64,000 bases of DNA from Stenogyne calaminthoides (GCA_037126765.1 JBBCBC010000037.1:7693263-7757262), one strand, 5' to 3'; positions 22,308-35,763 are shown, counted from the stretch's first letter. Notes: generated by a model not told the origin, from the letters alone. A program made the numbers and translations.

Positions 22308-25016
22308 ATGGCGTCCCCAAAGAAACCTCGGGCGGAAAACGACCGCCACCCATCCGCGACTCTCCATCAACCAGCCTCTCCTCGCTATCCTTCCGGAACT
22401 CCCACCGCCGGCGCACAGCGCAAGATTGCAATCGCCGTCGATCTCAGTGACGAGAGCGCCTACGCCGTCAAGTGGGCTGTCCAAAATTACCTCCGCCCTG
22501 GCGACGCCGTCATCCTCCTACACGTGCGCCCAACCTCCGTGCTGTACGGTGCCGATTGGGGCGCCATCGACGTCTCCCACGACACCAGTGATGAAAAATC
22601 GCAGCAGAAACTCGAGGACGATTTCGACAATTTCACTACTAGTAAAGCGAATGACTTGGCGCAGCCCTTGGTGGAAGGGAATATTCCGTTTAAGATCCAT
22701 ATTGTGAAGGATCACGATATGAAGGAGAGGCTGTGCTTGGAGGTGGAGAGGCTTGGTTTGAGTGCGGTGATCATGGGGAGCAGAGGATTCGGAGCGTCCA
22801 GGAGGAGTAGTAAAGGGAGGCTGGGGAGTGTGAGTGATTATTGCGTGCATCACTGTGTTTGCCCTGTTGTTGTGGTCAGGTTTGCAGATGAGAAAGATGT
22901 GGATTGTGATGATGTAGGTGGGGGTTCGGCAAAGGCTGTTGATAAGGATGCCTCGGCTCTGCATCCGGTTCCTGAGGAAGAGGAGGCAGTGTTTCTTGAT
23001 GCTGCTGATAAGAATGCAGGTAAAGTATAAGCTTAGAATTGCTTTCAGGTATTAAGTTGTGTTATTTGTTGTGTACTTTTATTCGATCGATGTGTGGTAG
23101 TATGCCGTCAAAGATTTCAACTTGAGAGAAGTTATGTGTGTTTCAAGTTTGAATGCTGTTAATTGTCTTTGATATGTGGGGTTATGTGATTTGGCTCAAG
23201 ATATGTATTGTTCCTGGAAAATGCACCTATATGTTGGAAATATGGGTAACCCCGAGAGTAGACCTTTATTTCCTAGTGAGGCTGCAGAGCGTTGGTGTTA
23301 TTTGAACTGAATGAAAGTTGAGATGGACAAGGACTATAAATAGATGATGAAGGTCATTACTTATCAGGTCGGTGAATCTGAGTAGAACTAATTGCAACTT
23401 GCAAGTCCTTGTTAATTATAGTTAAAACAATTGACATAAATCAATGAACTTGTGAGATGTTTTTTAACCCACCTAACAGAGTGCATATATGATACTGCTG
23501 CTGCTGGAGGTAATGATGTTTCTCTTTCTGAATATTGGATCTGAGCTTGTAATCTACTTGCTGACACTAAACTTAATAACATTTATGATTAACTATGTCT
23601 AGTTGCAACATCTCAGTTTAAATTTAACTACTGAAATAATAATATAATACATATGTCAATTTACCAGCATATAATTACACCAGTCATGCTATCCATATAA
23701 GCTGGATTTGGAAGCTGATGTGTTACTGAGATGTTGAGAGCTTGCGACGTCTCCGTGGACTAGCTTTTGTGGTTCAGTTTTATTGATGTTGCCTTGTTTC
23801 CTTTGTTAAGTGACATTCAATGGAAAATGAACCTTTCAACTATTCCCTCCGTCCACCAAAAATGTGCTCAATTCTTTGGGCACAGGTTATAAGAATAAGT
23901 AGATAAAGTAAAGGGTATTATAGGGTATTGTGGAGTCCATTTATAGATAAAGTGAAGTTTGTGGGTAAAGTACAATGACAACATGGGTAATTAAGTGATG
24001 GTTGGAGGGTAGAGATAAAAGGAATGAGCACACATTTGGTGGACGGACAAATAAGGAAAGTGAGCACAGTTTTAATGGACGGAGGGAGTAATTTTTTGGG
24101 GCAACTACTTAAGATCTGTAACATATTGGAATATACTCTCTGCATCTGGCTTGATTTTTGAAATTCCTGTTATTCTACTACCCAAAGGAAAATTGATACA
24201 CGCGTAGAGGAAGAAGATTTCAAGTATTTGAATCATCTGTTGATAAACATGGCAAATGATTTTGATTGAGTGCAGCAAAAGAAAAACAGATTGTCAGTCT
24301 TTTTTTTAAATTAAATTGATTGTAAGTTTCAATGCATGTCCAAGTTAAGAGAGCTAATGTACAGCCCTCTCCTAATCATATAATTTCAATGAAGGCATTG
24401 ATGACTGATGGCATGGGGCCTTTTGGAATTACTAATAGGCTTCCATTTTGTTGGATCTCTGCTTTTGGCCTTTTGAAACTTTTAAAATTCGGTGGGACTG
24501 GAAAACGTCTTTATCTGCTGACCACATAGTGAAAAAGGAAAGGCTATATGTTTTAAGTTGCATGGAAAGTCCTTTGTCAAGTATAGCTTATTGTCACCCT
24601 TCATTGCATTATGATGCCCCTAAATATCGTCAAAACATTTTAACCAATAGAAATAGTGAGAAGAAATTTAATGTGGTACTCTGGAATTGCTGTATAGTTA
24701 GAAAAATACCATTACCATTTATCAGTGTTACTGATGCTTAAGTAGGATTTTTTGTATGAAAGGTTTGGGAGGAATTGGCATGATGAAGGGATTAGGGGGA
24801 GTTTAGGAGGTTCTTCGCTGTCTGCTAGTTAAGGAAGGGAAGGGGGAAGATGTAACTATATATATTTATTTGTTTTTTTGCTGTGGCTGGTTTGCTCTCA
24901 GGGGCTATTGTGGGAGGAAACTTCGGTCGAAAGATATGATGCTTTTTATGTATAATTTGGTCTCACAACTCATTATTAAGCTTAAGTGCAATGCAGATGT
25001 GGAGAAGACTTCTTGA
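22308..25016 (+). CDS. Universal stress protein (PHOS32/34-like)
   Basis: The main exon begins at 22308 (MASPKKPRAEND), has a Ser/Pro-rich N terminus (ASPRYPSGTP) and a USP domain from about residue 40 to 190. The domain starts KIAIAVDLSDESAYAVKWAV, contains HVRPTSVLYGADWG, and ends with the nucleotide-binding pattern GSRGFGASRRSSKGRLGSVS and CVCPVVVVRF. Read through, the frame stops at 23028-23030 (240 residues). A better model may splice CAG|GTAAAG at 23019 to GCAG|ATGTGG at 24996, giving the end NADVEKTS with a stop at 25014-25016; this would be a 2-kb intron holding a Stowaway MITE. Relatives in Arabidopsis (PHOS32/34) are MAP-kinase substrates after elicitor treatment. The USP call is firm; the second exon is inference. 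Confidence 0.8.
23843..24088. mobile_element. Stowaway-type MITE
   Basis: A 246-base element with inverted ends, TTCCCTCCGTCCACCAAAAA on the left and TTTAATGGACGGAGGGAG on the right, flanked by TA. It lies within the possible second intron of the universal stress protein gene. Confidence 0.85.
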
Positions 25017-25740
25017 GGGGATGGATTTTCCAGAGACGGTGAAGTGATCATCATGAATATTTGTTAGTGTGAATGGGATTGTGTGCTTGAGTCGAGGTTT
25101 TTCTTTCCTTTTTATGGGATTGGCTGCTGTATTTCCTCTCTGTGAAGTACTGAAGTTTGAATGATCATCATTGTTGATGAGTTACTTTATTTTGTTTAAA
25201 TCCTGAAATCATCATACTGCTTTTCAAACTACTTTGCAAAAAGCTCTTTCAGTTTTATTGCATCTGATGGAGATTATTGTAAAGCAGCTCTGTCTTCTCT
25301 ATTTTATGTTTCTCCTCCATGCATCCTGATGTGATCTTGTTTTTTGGTTCCTTTAGTTTTAACTTTATTCTATTTTATTGTGATTGTGTTATTGTATAGC
25401 ATAAAACAATAGGTTGTCATTGGCTTCGCCCCCATTAGGCGAGCTAGCATAGGGTGAAAAGGTGCTTTTGACTATTTTGATGGCATTAATATGGGGAAAA
25501 ATGACTGGTCGTGAAGGAGAGATGAGGGGAAATTGAGGCCAAAATTCTGATGCTTCCAGTAGATGGACTAGGATTTTTGGAGGAGAATGTTTTCTCCTTT
25601 TTTTAGTGATGAGTAGACGCGGCAGTGAACCACAACGGGCCAGCACGAGATATTATTTAGGGAATATTAGGTTAATGTGTGGTTCACATCTATCCAGGGG
25701 GAAGGAGAGATCTCCAATGAAAAACTGTGATAAAATGAAC

Positions 25741-25795
25741 AGGTTTTAGTAGTACAATAATAAATGCTTATAGGTTTTAGTAGTACAATAATAAA
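25741..25795. repeat. Two-copy tandem repeat, 31-base period
   Basis: An identical 24-base block starting AGGTTTTAGTAGTACAATAA occurs at 25741 and 25772, separated by seven bases. Confidence 0.9.
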
Positions 25796-28700
25796 AGTGA
25801 AGAGGCCCAATTTAATCAAGTACGAATCAAAAGTTAATCAAAACAGTTGTGTTGAGTCGGGATGGGCACGAAACAGAGGAGTGCATAATATGTAACGTCT
25901 CTGGCTTGTTGAATTTATCACGAAAAAATATATACTAGAAACTTATGATAATTTTATACTCCTACAGAGAATTAATAGTAAGACGTTAACAGTAATTCAA
26001 TTAAACAAATTACCTCACGCCAATATTGAAGTTCAGCGAGAGCAGTACACGCACTTAACAATGGTTTCCTAATAATATAAAATTAAAAGGAGATGGCCGA
26101 CTGTTTGAACGAGCGAGAAATTTCGAGGAATAAGAATAGACTCAAGTCTTGGCAAAATATATAGCAGGAGCGGTGTAGGTTTCAGTTGAGATATTCATGG
26201 AGATATGGGTCATTAAAATCTCACTCGTGGCCTTAATAGAAGAATGAAAGACCATATCACAACAACCTTTGAGTTAATTGGGGTTGAAGTTTTATTTTTC
26301 ACGTGAAAAATCGGAAGGATACCCTTAAAAAGTATATTCATAATTATCTTTAAAATATTATGTATATTTATTATAACCTAAAAAAAATGTATATATAATT
26401 AGTGTATACATATATTTTTATTTTGAAAAGCATATTATTAAAAGGAAAAAAAAAAATCACGGGCGTTACAGTATAAGAATCTGCAATTGCCCCTGGAGCT
26501 ATGCAAAGCTCAAAAGCTAGTGAAATAAATAATGCACAAAAGAATATAAATGATTCATAATTATCAGTGGGTTGAACGAACGTACGGTGTTAGTGCCCTG
26601 GAATGACGTACTGTCAATTCAAGTACATCTTTTGGATGGTGTATATGAGGAATGATCAGTGGAGTGAATCATATATGGGTGATAAGAATTTTATAATTAA
26701 AATTATCCTATACTCTTAAATAAAAAAATAACTGAATATGATTAAGAATAAAATAATCATTTGATACACTTAAAATTATCACTCCCTGTAGTGAATCACC
26801 CCGTACCCTGTGCATATTTACATTAAAAGATTCTTGGCATTAGATCTTGTGAACTCCCCTCAATCTTTGGTCCCCCATATTGATAAATAAACAACCAATC
26901 TTTCTCCCTAATTATGTGCAACTTGCAATCAACTTGTTAATTGTATAATTATGATGGTGATTATTTTGTTAATGGGTACTGTGTTAGGCACGTGAATGTG
27001 TCGGCCGTACTAATTATTTAAATTCTCCATACATGGAATCTGTTGAGATCAATCCATAATTTGGGATCAATAGTTTATTTTCCCTATCCTCAACGAGTTG
27101 ACAAACTTGTGCGGGGTGGGCCTCAACTAAACATTTTATACTTAGGGATGTAATCGAGTTCAATCAAATCAAATATTACTGAGTTCGAACTTGATTCGTT
27201 TGAACCTACAATGGTTCAAATTCAACTCTACTTTAAAATATTGAAAGTTAATAGGAATAATTTCTATTAATGTTGATGGGTAGTTATAATACACAAATAA
27301 TGAGAATAAAAACTCACTTCACATCATTATTCATATTTTAATTAAGCAATGACAATGCAATAAATAATCATTAGTGATTAATCCTTCAATGATACTCATT
27401 ACTATTATCATTCTCTAGTCATACCAAACGGGTACTGAGTTCACATTAACACGAGTTCCGAGATTAGAAGAAGAAATGAAGGGATCAGATGTATACTTTT
27501 GTGATGCATGTTTTCATGAAAAGTTCATCCTACAATTTGATTCTTCAGATCTAAATCTTTTTAATCAACAAGACAAGGGGGGTTGGAATAGGTGTATAAA
27601 AAACAGTATGGACACATGTAGCATGAGAAATGAATCCAGCTTTAAGACATCGTTGTCCGATTTGAAATGAACAGGTCCAGGTTCATGCGCAGTTACAACT
27701 ACAATTGGCGTGACATGTTTGATGTTGAGTTCTAAGTATTCATTCATCCCTTAATAACCGTTCAATTTTTGCAATAAACACGCTTGTGTCTATTTGGAAT
27801 TTCTTTTAGCTATTTTTTTTTTTTTTTTTTAAAGGAGAACCTCGACTAAGTGTTGCATTTGATGGTGATCGCTAGCGTCCCGTGTGATTCCAGGAGTTAA
27901 AACTGTGGGCTGTGAGAATGCAATTGGATTGGTATAGAATCCAATTGGAATATAGAGATTCTCATTTTTGAATGGACAAAAGTAAATACAGATCACGGAT
28001 CCAAGTCTTTCATTAAATCAGGTTTATATAAAAAAATAAAATCGAAATAAAATGTAAAAAATGATTTCTTTAAATTATTATTATAGAGCGCTATTAACAA
28101 AAACTCGTATGAGACCGAGACGGTTTCACGCAAGAGTGTTTATCGAATAAAAAAATGTGACACTATGCGTAATACCGAATATCTCAACTTTCTAAATAGA
28201 GAAAACATATCACTGTTTTGAGTAGGAAAATCTACTTCACCCCTTACCGCACTTATTTCGTTTTGAAAATCTATAAATTTGTCTCATGTTATTGCGAAAT
28301 TAAGTTGTCAAAATATATTGATATCCTTGAAATTTTCAGAAAATTGTGAGTCACAAGTTTTCTGACAATATATATAATATCTTGGCAACTTGTGTGGCTA
28401 TTATTTAGGCAGACAACTATTACAAGTCAACCCTCATCTTGCTAGTGTCCCAATTGAGCGATTCAAGAATCCGGATCAAGAACTGAGTAACACTTGCCTT
28501 AATCAAATAATTGATGATTACCCCACAATTGGTAGGTGCCTTGTCTTTACCCAGATTTGTTTGGTGCAATGCAGATTATTAGCGATAATATAAATTTACG
28601 ATAAAAATTCGTATGAGTCAGTTATAATTTAAACGAGATACAAATTAATATGGATCTATATATATATATTTAATATTATTATTAAAATATTATGTCCATT

Positions 28701-29209
28701 AGTTAGTATAGAATGGAATGTCTCTATAAATATAGAATGGAATGTAAAATTATGCTATAAAAAAATGTAATCTTTATAATTTTGTTGTGAGGGAAACATA
28801 ATATATTTGGCAAAAACTTAAGCTAAGGGTATAATTTTGACTCATAAGTTGAATAGTATTAGTATTAATTTACAATTAATATTTTTTTATCACATGAATT
28901 AATATTTTTTTAATAACCTTTTTCAGTGATCCATGAAAAAAAAATCTAGTTGTTGAATTTTATTTGGCAAAATTGACCAATTTAGAATAGGTGGGTCAAA
29001 GTGTTACTTAGGCCCACTTGATATAACATGTAAATAGTAACTGTAATGAATATTATAGAGGAATCAATCATTACAATGTTAGTAATTGTAATGAATATTA
29101 TTAAGGGATCAATCATTATGAGATTATTGATTGTTTTGTTATTGTTTTATTAAAAAATTAAAAATATACATCTTATGATAAGAATTGAGTAAGTGATTAC
29201 AAATGACTA

Positions 29210-29293
29210 ATCAATTACTTACCTCTATTTTTATTACGAACGTATAAAAACATCAATTACTTACCTCTATTTTTATTACGAACGTATAAAAAC
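29210..29293. repeat. Perfect 42-base tandem duplication
   Basis: Two adjacent 42-base copies beginning ATCAATTACTTACCTC run from 29210-29251 and 29252-29293 with no mismatch that I can see, suggesting a recent event. Confidence 0.93.
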
Positions 29294-29765
29294 TGTTAAA
29301 CAATATGAATTGTAATAATTTTCATTACTCTTTTTCATAATAATTATATTGTGCTACGATTTTTACAAATAAAGTAATTCAAACCCTTATACATTAATTA
29401 AAGAATATAAAGTATTAAGGAAAAAAAACCAAGAAAGTCAATGGCACTACACCGTCTAGTGTGAGGAAAAATAAAATGTGCCGAGTGGACGGGAACATAA
29501 AAATAGATTCATTGAACATGATATTAAATGTGTGATTTGAAACTTTAAAAACAGCTTCTGAAATTATTTATTTTTAAAGTTATCTCTCACAATTTTTAAA
29601 AAAAAAATAATTTTAAAAGCTATTTTGTAGAGTTTCAAAATACAGCCATAAATAATGTTGAATTAAGTGCAATCTGATGGCTGCTCTATACACTTACTAC
29701 AAGTTAAAACATGGACATGATAAACATGATTAGGCCACGTGGCCCATCCATCCTTCATCTTTTGA

Positions 29766-30045
29766 CTATCGCCATTTCCATGATCTCAACCCACCCTTCT
29801 TCTCTACCGCCTTCTTTTCCTGTAAACAAAATATGCTAAAGTGTTGGTTCAAAATTAAACAAGAATAGTTTTAACTTTAAAACAGAGCAAGAAAGAACAT
29901 ACATCATAGGAAGAAAAGCTTAAACTTTCAGTTGAAGTCGTAGCTTTAGATGACCCCAAACTCGACCTAGAAAACCCGGAAGAAGAATATCCTTCCGTAC
30001 TGCTGGAAGAAGGCTCCAGAGATAAAGGCACCACTTGATTTTCAC

Positions 30046-30096
<51 letters not shown>

Positions 30097-30388
30097 GGGT
30101 ATGATCATCATCATCCACATCATCATCATCATGAGCGTTCCCATTTCGTGGATCAGTGTTTCTTCCATTAGCACAAGTATCACAGACCGAGACGGTCGGG
30201 CCGAAATTTGACCCGGACCCGGTCCAGGGAGTGGGGCCCTGGCAGGAATGGCAGAGAAGAGTTCTGGTGTGTTTGGAGACAATGAAATTAGCGGTGTGAA
30301 CTCTGTAATCACAATCCCAGCACAAACTTGCTTGATCCGAGTGGCAATATATTCTGGCCGCCTTCTTGCAAAGCTCACATTTCTTCAT
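29766..30388 (-). CDS. BBX28: Single B-box zinc finger protein, BBX28/29 type
   Basis: Two exons, 30388-29903 and 29819-29766, give 179 residues. The N-terminal B-box has C4, C7, C15, D18, C23, C26, H31 and H40 (MKKCELCKKAARIYC, CWDCDYRVHTANF), followed by LLCHSCQGPTPW and GPTVSVCDTC. ENQVVP after the acidic tract and a Ser-rich tail also match Arabidopsis BBX28/BBX29, which lack a second B-box and a CCT domain. Those factors work in light and brassinosteroid responses by binding HY5 or BZR1-family proteins. The splice at TATGAT|GTATG joins in phase to GAAAAGAAGGCG and ends RSWKWR. A run of about 16 Asp is encoded by a GAT microsatellite. The exact paralogue within BBX28/29 is not certain. 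Confidence 0.88.
30046..30096. repeat. CAT trinucleotide microsatellite, 17 units
   Basis: Seventeen uninterrupted CAT units on the plus strand encode the poly-Asp tract of the BBX gene on the minus strand. Shorter CAT runs flank it at about 30106-30132. Confidence 0.95.
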
Positions 30389-30996
30389 CTTCTGTTTTAC
30401 ATAAAAACAGGGGAATACAGGGGATATATTGAAGTAAGAAACAGGGGATTTTTTTTTTTTTTGACAGGAGAAAACAGGGGAATTTGAAACAAGGGAAAGA
30501 GTGCAAGTTGCAAATTGGTAAAAGGGCTGTTTGTTTGGCTTCTTATTCTTATACGGAGTACGAAAGCAACTTGAGCTTTGATTTGTATTTTTCTTTCTAG
30601 GGGTGAAATTTTTAGAGAGAGGGAGTGGGTTGTTACGTTAATGGTCTAGTTTTTTTTGTCCTTTTCCTTTCCTTCTTTCTGTTGTTGCTTCTATCGTCTG
30701 GAAAGTTGGCACCACTTTCCTGTATAAGAAAGAATTTGTTTTCAAATAACGCTTCTTAATCTGTGAAAGATTTTGGATTGAAAAGAAAGAAAAACATGTC
30801 GTGTGTATTAATGAAATGTAATATTGAGGTATTGAGAGTCCATCTTATAGTTTGGGAATAGTCGGATTAATAGCATGTGCCTACTTTGCAAGTTGCAAAA
30901 TAAAATTGTAGCCTAGCAAATGTAATCATCTTTGGATAAACAAATAAGGAGGAAATGGAAGTAGTGGGATTTTCTTGTGAAACATATAAAAATTTA

Positions 30997-31253
30997 CTCC
31001 TTCCGCCCTCGTGTTTTTTTTTAAGGGATAATAATAAAATAATAAAAATGAATGAATAGTTTTAGATATTAAGATAGATAAAAAGATATGTAGAATAACG
31101 AGTGGAGTAATGAGTGTTATTTTTTGTAATATTATGTAAAATGTGAGGATAAAAATTATGAATAATGGAGTTATTTTTCATTTTATGAAATGAGAATATT
31201 ATAATGGGACGTCTATAAAAGAAAAGTGGGACAATTATAAGGGGACGGAGGAG
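30997..31253. mobile_element. Stowaway-type MITE
   Basis: A 257-base element with ends CTCCTTCCGCCCTCGTG and TATAAGGGGACGGAGGAG, flanked by TA. The inverted repeats are less perfect than in the copies at 14321 and 23843. Confidence 0.75.
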
Positions 31254-33441
31254 TATTAAGTAGTAAAGGAAAAATTAAATTTGATTAGTGAGTAAAAAAA
31301 AATATAATATCAGTTCTGATATGGAGCCTAATATTAGGCTCAAGCATGTTCTAATAAACATGTGGCGACATTCTCAAACCAGCCTAAACCATAAACCCGT
31401 AAACCCTAAACCATCAATCGTTGGTAGGGTGAACCATGAACCACTTTGATTTTGAGTCGGGTTGAGTTGAGTTCGAGACCAAGGTAAAAAAATCTATTAG
31501 AACCATATGAAATTTCAATATTGAAACTTCATATCAAAATCATATATAATATTGTCTCATACAAGAAGTGTAAAAAAAAAAAAAAAAAAAAAAGTAAAGA
31601 TTATCAAAAGGAGCAATTTATATTATGCATATTTATAATTTATATTTTTTGAACACGTGCAGTGTTGATACTGTCATAATACTGTTATGCATATTTTGCA
31701 ACAAAAATATAAAAATAAAGTACTCCATTTTTCAATTATAAAGAATCGAAATTAACAACGATGGGCGATCGGGTATAATCAAGTCTTGTCCGTTGGGATT
31801 AGTGGGCCTTCGTCTTCATTTTTGGGCCTACTTATTCAATAATTGTTCCATTCTTGGACTATTGTTTTAGTACACATTTGGAAAGATGGTCAGACCAAAG
31901 TCGGCCAACACACCATTATATTATTACCCAACTTATCTGACACAACTCAAGGTGAGACGGTTTCATGCAAAAGTCCTTCAAACATAAATATTTTAAAAAA
32001 TAAATACTTCAACTTATTGAATATAATTTGCAAACAGGATAGGAAATTGTTATCTCTTTTCACATAACCAGATTTCTCGTGGTTCGACTTTCAAATAGCG
32101 TGATTGCAATTTATTCTAAATTATTAATTGTTTAAATTAAACGAGTTGAAATATTGTTCAATTACAGAAGTATGAACAGACATATTCTAGTTGGGGGAAA
32201 CTGAGGCCCATGCTTTATCGAGACCAAAGCAAAATGATTCGACGAATAAATAAAATATAATATCCAACTTTGTCACGATAAATTGGGTCATGGGTGGATA
32301 TGTCCCATTCAATACAGTAATCCGATCTCATCTCATGGAATTATGCTCCAAATTAGTAATTTATTGTGTAAAATACCACTATATTAATTTGTTTTTAAAA
32401 ATAAAACGTGCACATATAGAAAGATGTCGATACGTTTCGTTATCTGGATTCACACCAAACCAATTTAGTTTCTTGATCTGATTTTTCAGATTGAACCAAT
32501 TTTATAATTTCAATTTCTCGATTAATTAGCTTGATAATTGGGCTGGGCAGGGCAGGCCCAATTAATTATTTTGTAATTTGTAATTTTGGGAATCCATGTG
32601 AAAAATAGTAGAGTTATATTTTGGGCTGGATCTATCATTCTTTATGTATTCATGGTCGAAGATTGACCGAACCGAGCATTTATTTTGGACATTTTGATTT
32701 TCTTCCAGAATTAACGATCCTAGATATCCATCAAGAAAATTCAAACAAGACGAAATCAAAGTATGTAATGCATTATATAATTAATTAATTATTCCGAAAT
32801 AAGTTTCTCCAATAATTTTTGTTCTAATATAATATTTCCAGGTCATTCCTCATCAATTGAAGTGATAAATTCAGATAGGACAAAAAAATCGATATGAATA
32901 TTAGCGTTAGTGTTGAGGTCTATTGCGTTCGTCAATTTGTTGAACTCAAAAGCAGTTTACATTGCATACGTGACTCTATATTTTCTTTTTTCCTTTTTCG
33001 ATTTTAATGTGTCATGTGGTGTGACATGCATTAATATGTAATGTCTATTTTTAATTACATTTTTAATTGCGTTGTTTTGATACAAAAAAAATTTATGTTC
33101 GTGTTAGCATGTATTTTTATCGTGTCGTGTTGTATTTTTCTTATTGTATTATGTTGACATAAAAACACAATTTGAGACCCCCATTCATCGTGCGTAAAAA
33201 TCGTGAATGAATGCGGTGATTATAATTCATGACTATGTATGAGTAAATGATGATGGTATTAAATGAACTTGAATCCAACTTTTATTGAAAAAACTCTTAC
33301 CAGCTGATAGAACGATGCAAATTAAAAGGGAGTCGTTCTAGTTCATCTATCGGTGGCTATTGTTACAAATTGATGCAAGTAGGTCAAACAAAATTATGTT
33401 GCTATTCTTTATATTTTCTTTTGGAAAGCATTTATATTGCT

Positions 33442-33720
33442 TGAAAGAATTCCGTCTCATCTAAAAATTCGAACTTGTAGAGAGTTGAAATTAATTTTTT
33501 TAATTTAATTTTTCTCAATACTCCCCTCACTCATGGGACGAATCGTCTCTGCCCTCTGAAAAGAAAGTCCAACGAGTGGGTAGAGTGTTTTTCACGGGAA
33601 TCAAATCCAAGATCTGGGTTAAGCCAAATGCTTTGATACTATGAAAGAATTTAATTTCATTTAAAAGTCCAAATTATAAAGAGGTGCAGAATTAATTGGT
33701 TTATTTAATTTCCCTCACCA
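33442..33720. repeat. Direct repeats with copia-like motif, degraded
   Basis: Two related segments starting GAAAGAATT and containing CATTTAAAAGTCCAA or CATCTAAAAATTCGAA lie about 200 bases apart. Between them GGTTAAGCCAAATGCTTTG leads into ATACTATG, similar to the reverse complement of the TGGTATCAGAGC initiator-tRNA primer-binding site. It may be a small non-autonomous retroelement remnant. Confidence 0.35.
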
Positions 33721-34699
33721 TTGCTATTTTAGTGACATGTGAATATACTACAACTTGTGTGGATGCTGACGAAATTGAAATTAAATCCGCTGGCTACTTG
33801 AAATGTGACGACTCAACTAGATACTTTAAGATATTACTACATTAACTATCCAATCGAGTTCTTTTTATCTTGTTTGGGAAAACCAATATTTGCTAACTGC
33901 TAAGTACTCCCAATAATAGCTTTGTAATTGTAGGGTTGGGTCCTATATATGCCGTGTTATTTACGACAATTAAGCTTGAGTTCTCAAAGTTCATGTCTTT
34001 CGTATTTTAGTTTGGATTCTATCAAGAAAATGCCGTGTTCTTTCTGAAACTATTTCCCTTGAATCTTAACCTTGATTGTAATTTCTCAGAAAATGGTGGG
34101 AAATATTTAATGAGTGTGAAAATTATAATAATATAGACAAGGATAAAATAGTCAAAACATTTTATTATTTTTATCAATATCCCTAAAGCATGATGATCCG
34201 GAGCCACTAAGACTAATTTATTGTTTCTAAAACATAAAGTCCGGATGCGATATGTGTCAACCTCGTCCCTGGGCCCATTTTCCAATGTTGTGCCCTCTAC
34301 AGATGTGAATTGACGATGATGAATTTGATCACAGTGAGCAATGTTTTGAAACATAATTGGAATAGTTAAAACTATTTTTCTTTTTTTAAATTGTTTTTTT
34401 AATGCAAAGCAGTGATTCAAAACACCACTTAAATATCACTGAATAAATAAAAAGGAAAAAGGTGATAAAAATACTGTTTGTAAGTGTTATCGAATCAGAG
34501 ACATATTTGCTTGAGACGATTTCACAATGAGACAAAGTATAATTTGAGCATAACATTTTTACCCACTAAAAATGATTAATATTGATTTGTATAATTTATC
34601 TTACTCCTAAATATATTTATAAGTTTAAAATATAATTAAATTATATTATTATTAATGAAAAAAATCTCGTCTCATCTAAAAGCTCAAGAGGTGAAGAAT

Positions 34700-34868
34700 T
34701 ATGCTAAAAAATGTGACTTATGTACACATAAAAAGTGCAACTGTTAATATGAGAACATAGTTTGCATGCTTCTATTTTGAGTAATTACACATTTCTATTT
34801 TGTATAGTTACACGCTTTTAAAATATATTATGAGTGCATATTGCACCCGGGTGCACATGAAACACATC
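34700..34868. repeat. Possible degraded copy of the fold-back MITE family
   Basis: The right part (TTTAAAATATATTATGAGTG, then TGCACCCGGGTGCACATGA) matches the right arm of the elements at 14587 and 49147. The left arm is weaker, so this is probably an older copy. Confidence 0.45.
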
Positions 34869-35763
34869 CAACTTCTATAGCACCGAGTTCAACCTTTAGA
34901 AATCAATTAGTGGTGGGACCCTGAAGTAGATATTTTTCTTTTTTCTTTCCCTAAATCCCACCACAGCCACAGGTACACACAAAACAAATAACGTGAACAT
35001 GAATTTCAGACCCACTTGTATTGTATGATGATTTGAAATTAAATTTTACCGTAAAAGTAAAACGCGTAAAGTCGTAGCCCCTTTGCGTTTGCGCCAAGGC
35101 CAAGAGACTCCTACAGTACCAGCGGCCCTAAAAATGGAGAAAAACGATATAAAAAGAACAAAAACAGTTTGGGTAGGAAAAGACTTCAAAGTCAACTAAT
35201 CATGTAACCTTTCTTCTCCATTTCATACGGAGTAGTTTTTCTTCTCCAATGGGGTCAGATGTCATCTTTAAATTTACTCGACGACTTTAGTTGACCTTCA
35301 TTTCCACGAGATGGCCGCCTTCATATTTAATGGAACTACCAACCCAAGTATTCAAAATAAAAAAAACATCTACACTACATAATTAATGAAGTCAACCAAC
35401 ACACCGACTCCAATCCCACCAAATTAACCACAATGAATCCGAAAACGATTCAAGCATTTCTCCATCTTTTCATCCTCTCTGTTATTAGCCTCCCTTTTCT
35501 CTGTTTCAGCTTGGAAACAGACACATTAACCCCCAATTTAGTACTTAAAGATCCAGACACCATAGTATCCTCAAAAAACATATTCAAATTAGGATTCTTC
35601 ACCCCCGAAAACACCACCAACCGCTACTTAGCCGTCTTCTACAACGTCTCCGAACAAACCACAGTATGGATCGCCAACAGAAACAACCCCCTCACCGATT
35701 CATCCAGCTCCGCAACCATATCCAAAGACGGAAACCTCGTACTCACCAATTCAAGAAACCAAT

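Larger units (their letters stand above)
25017..29765. other. Long intergenic region
   Basis: After the 3' flank of the USP gene the sequence is AT-rich with no supported gene. It holds two small tandem duplications (25741-25795, 29210-29293), a T-run at 27815-27830 and segments with GAGACCGAGACGGTTTCACG-like inverted motifs near 28113 that resemble transposon debris. Short open frames at 27476 and 28390 have no recognisable domains. Confidence 0.5.
30389..35432. other. Long intergenic region with MITEs and retroelement debris
   Basis: No gene is supported. Contents: the BBX promoter side (30389-30700), a Stowaway MITE (30997-31253), an inverted copy of a dispersed repeat (about 31376-31446), a poly-A run at 31572-31593, a pair of about 75-base direct repeats (33442-33520 and 33642-33720) with a GCTTTGATACTATG motif resembling a decayed copia primer-binding site, and a fold-back MITE-like block (about 34700-34868). 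The last few hundred bases should contain the RLK1 promoter. Confidence 0.5.

Noticed and set aside
27476..27670. Short plus-strand open frame
   Set aside because: No domain, no conserved motif and composition typical of chance.
28390..28593. Open frame starting MCGYYLGRQLLQVNPHLA
   Set aside because: It looks slightly protein-like but has no recognisable domain, no flanking exons and sits in AT-rich intergenic DNA.
29210..29293. CRISPR-like direct repeats
   Set aside because: Only two adjacent copies without spacers in a plant nuclear region; it is a simple tandem duplication.
29920..30378. Second minus-strand frame with poly-Met over the BBX gene
   Set aside because: It is the shifted reading of the GAT microsatellite and the B-box exon.
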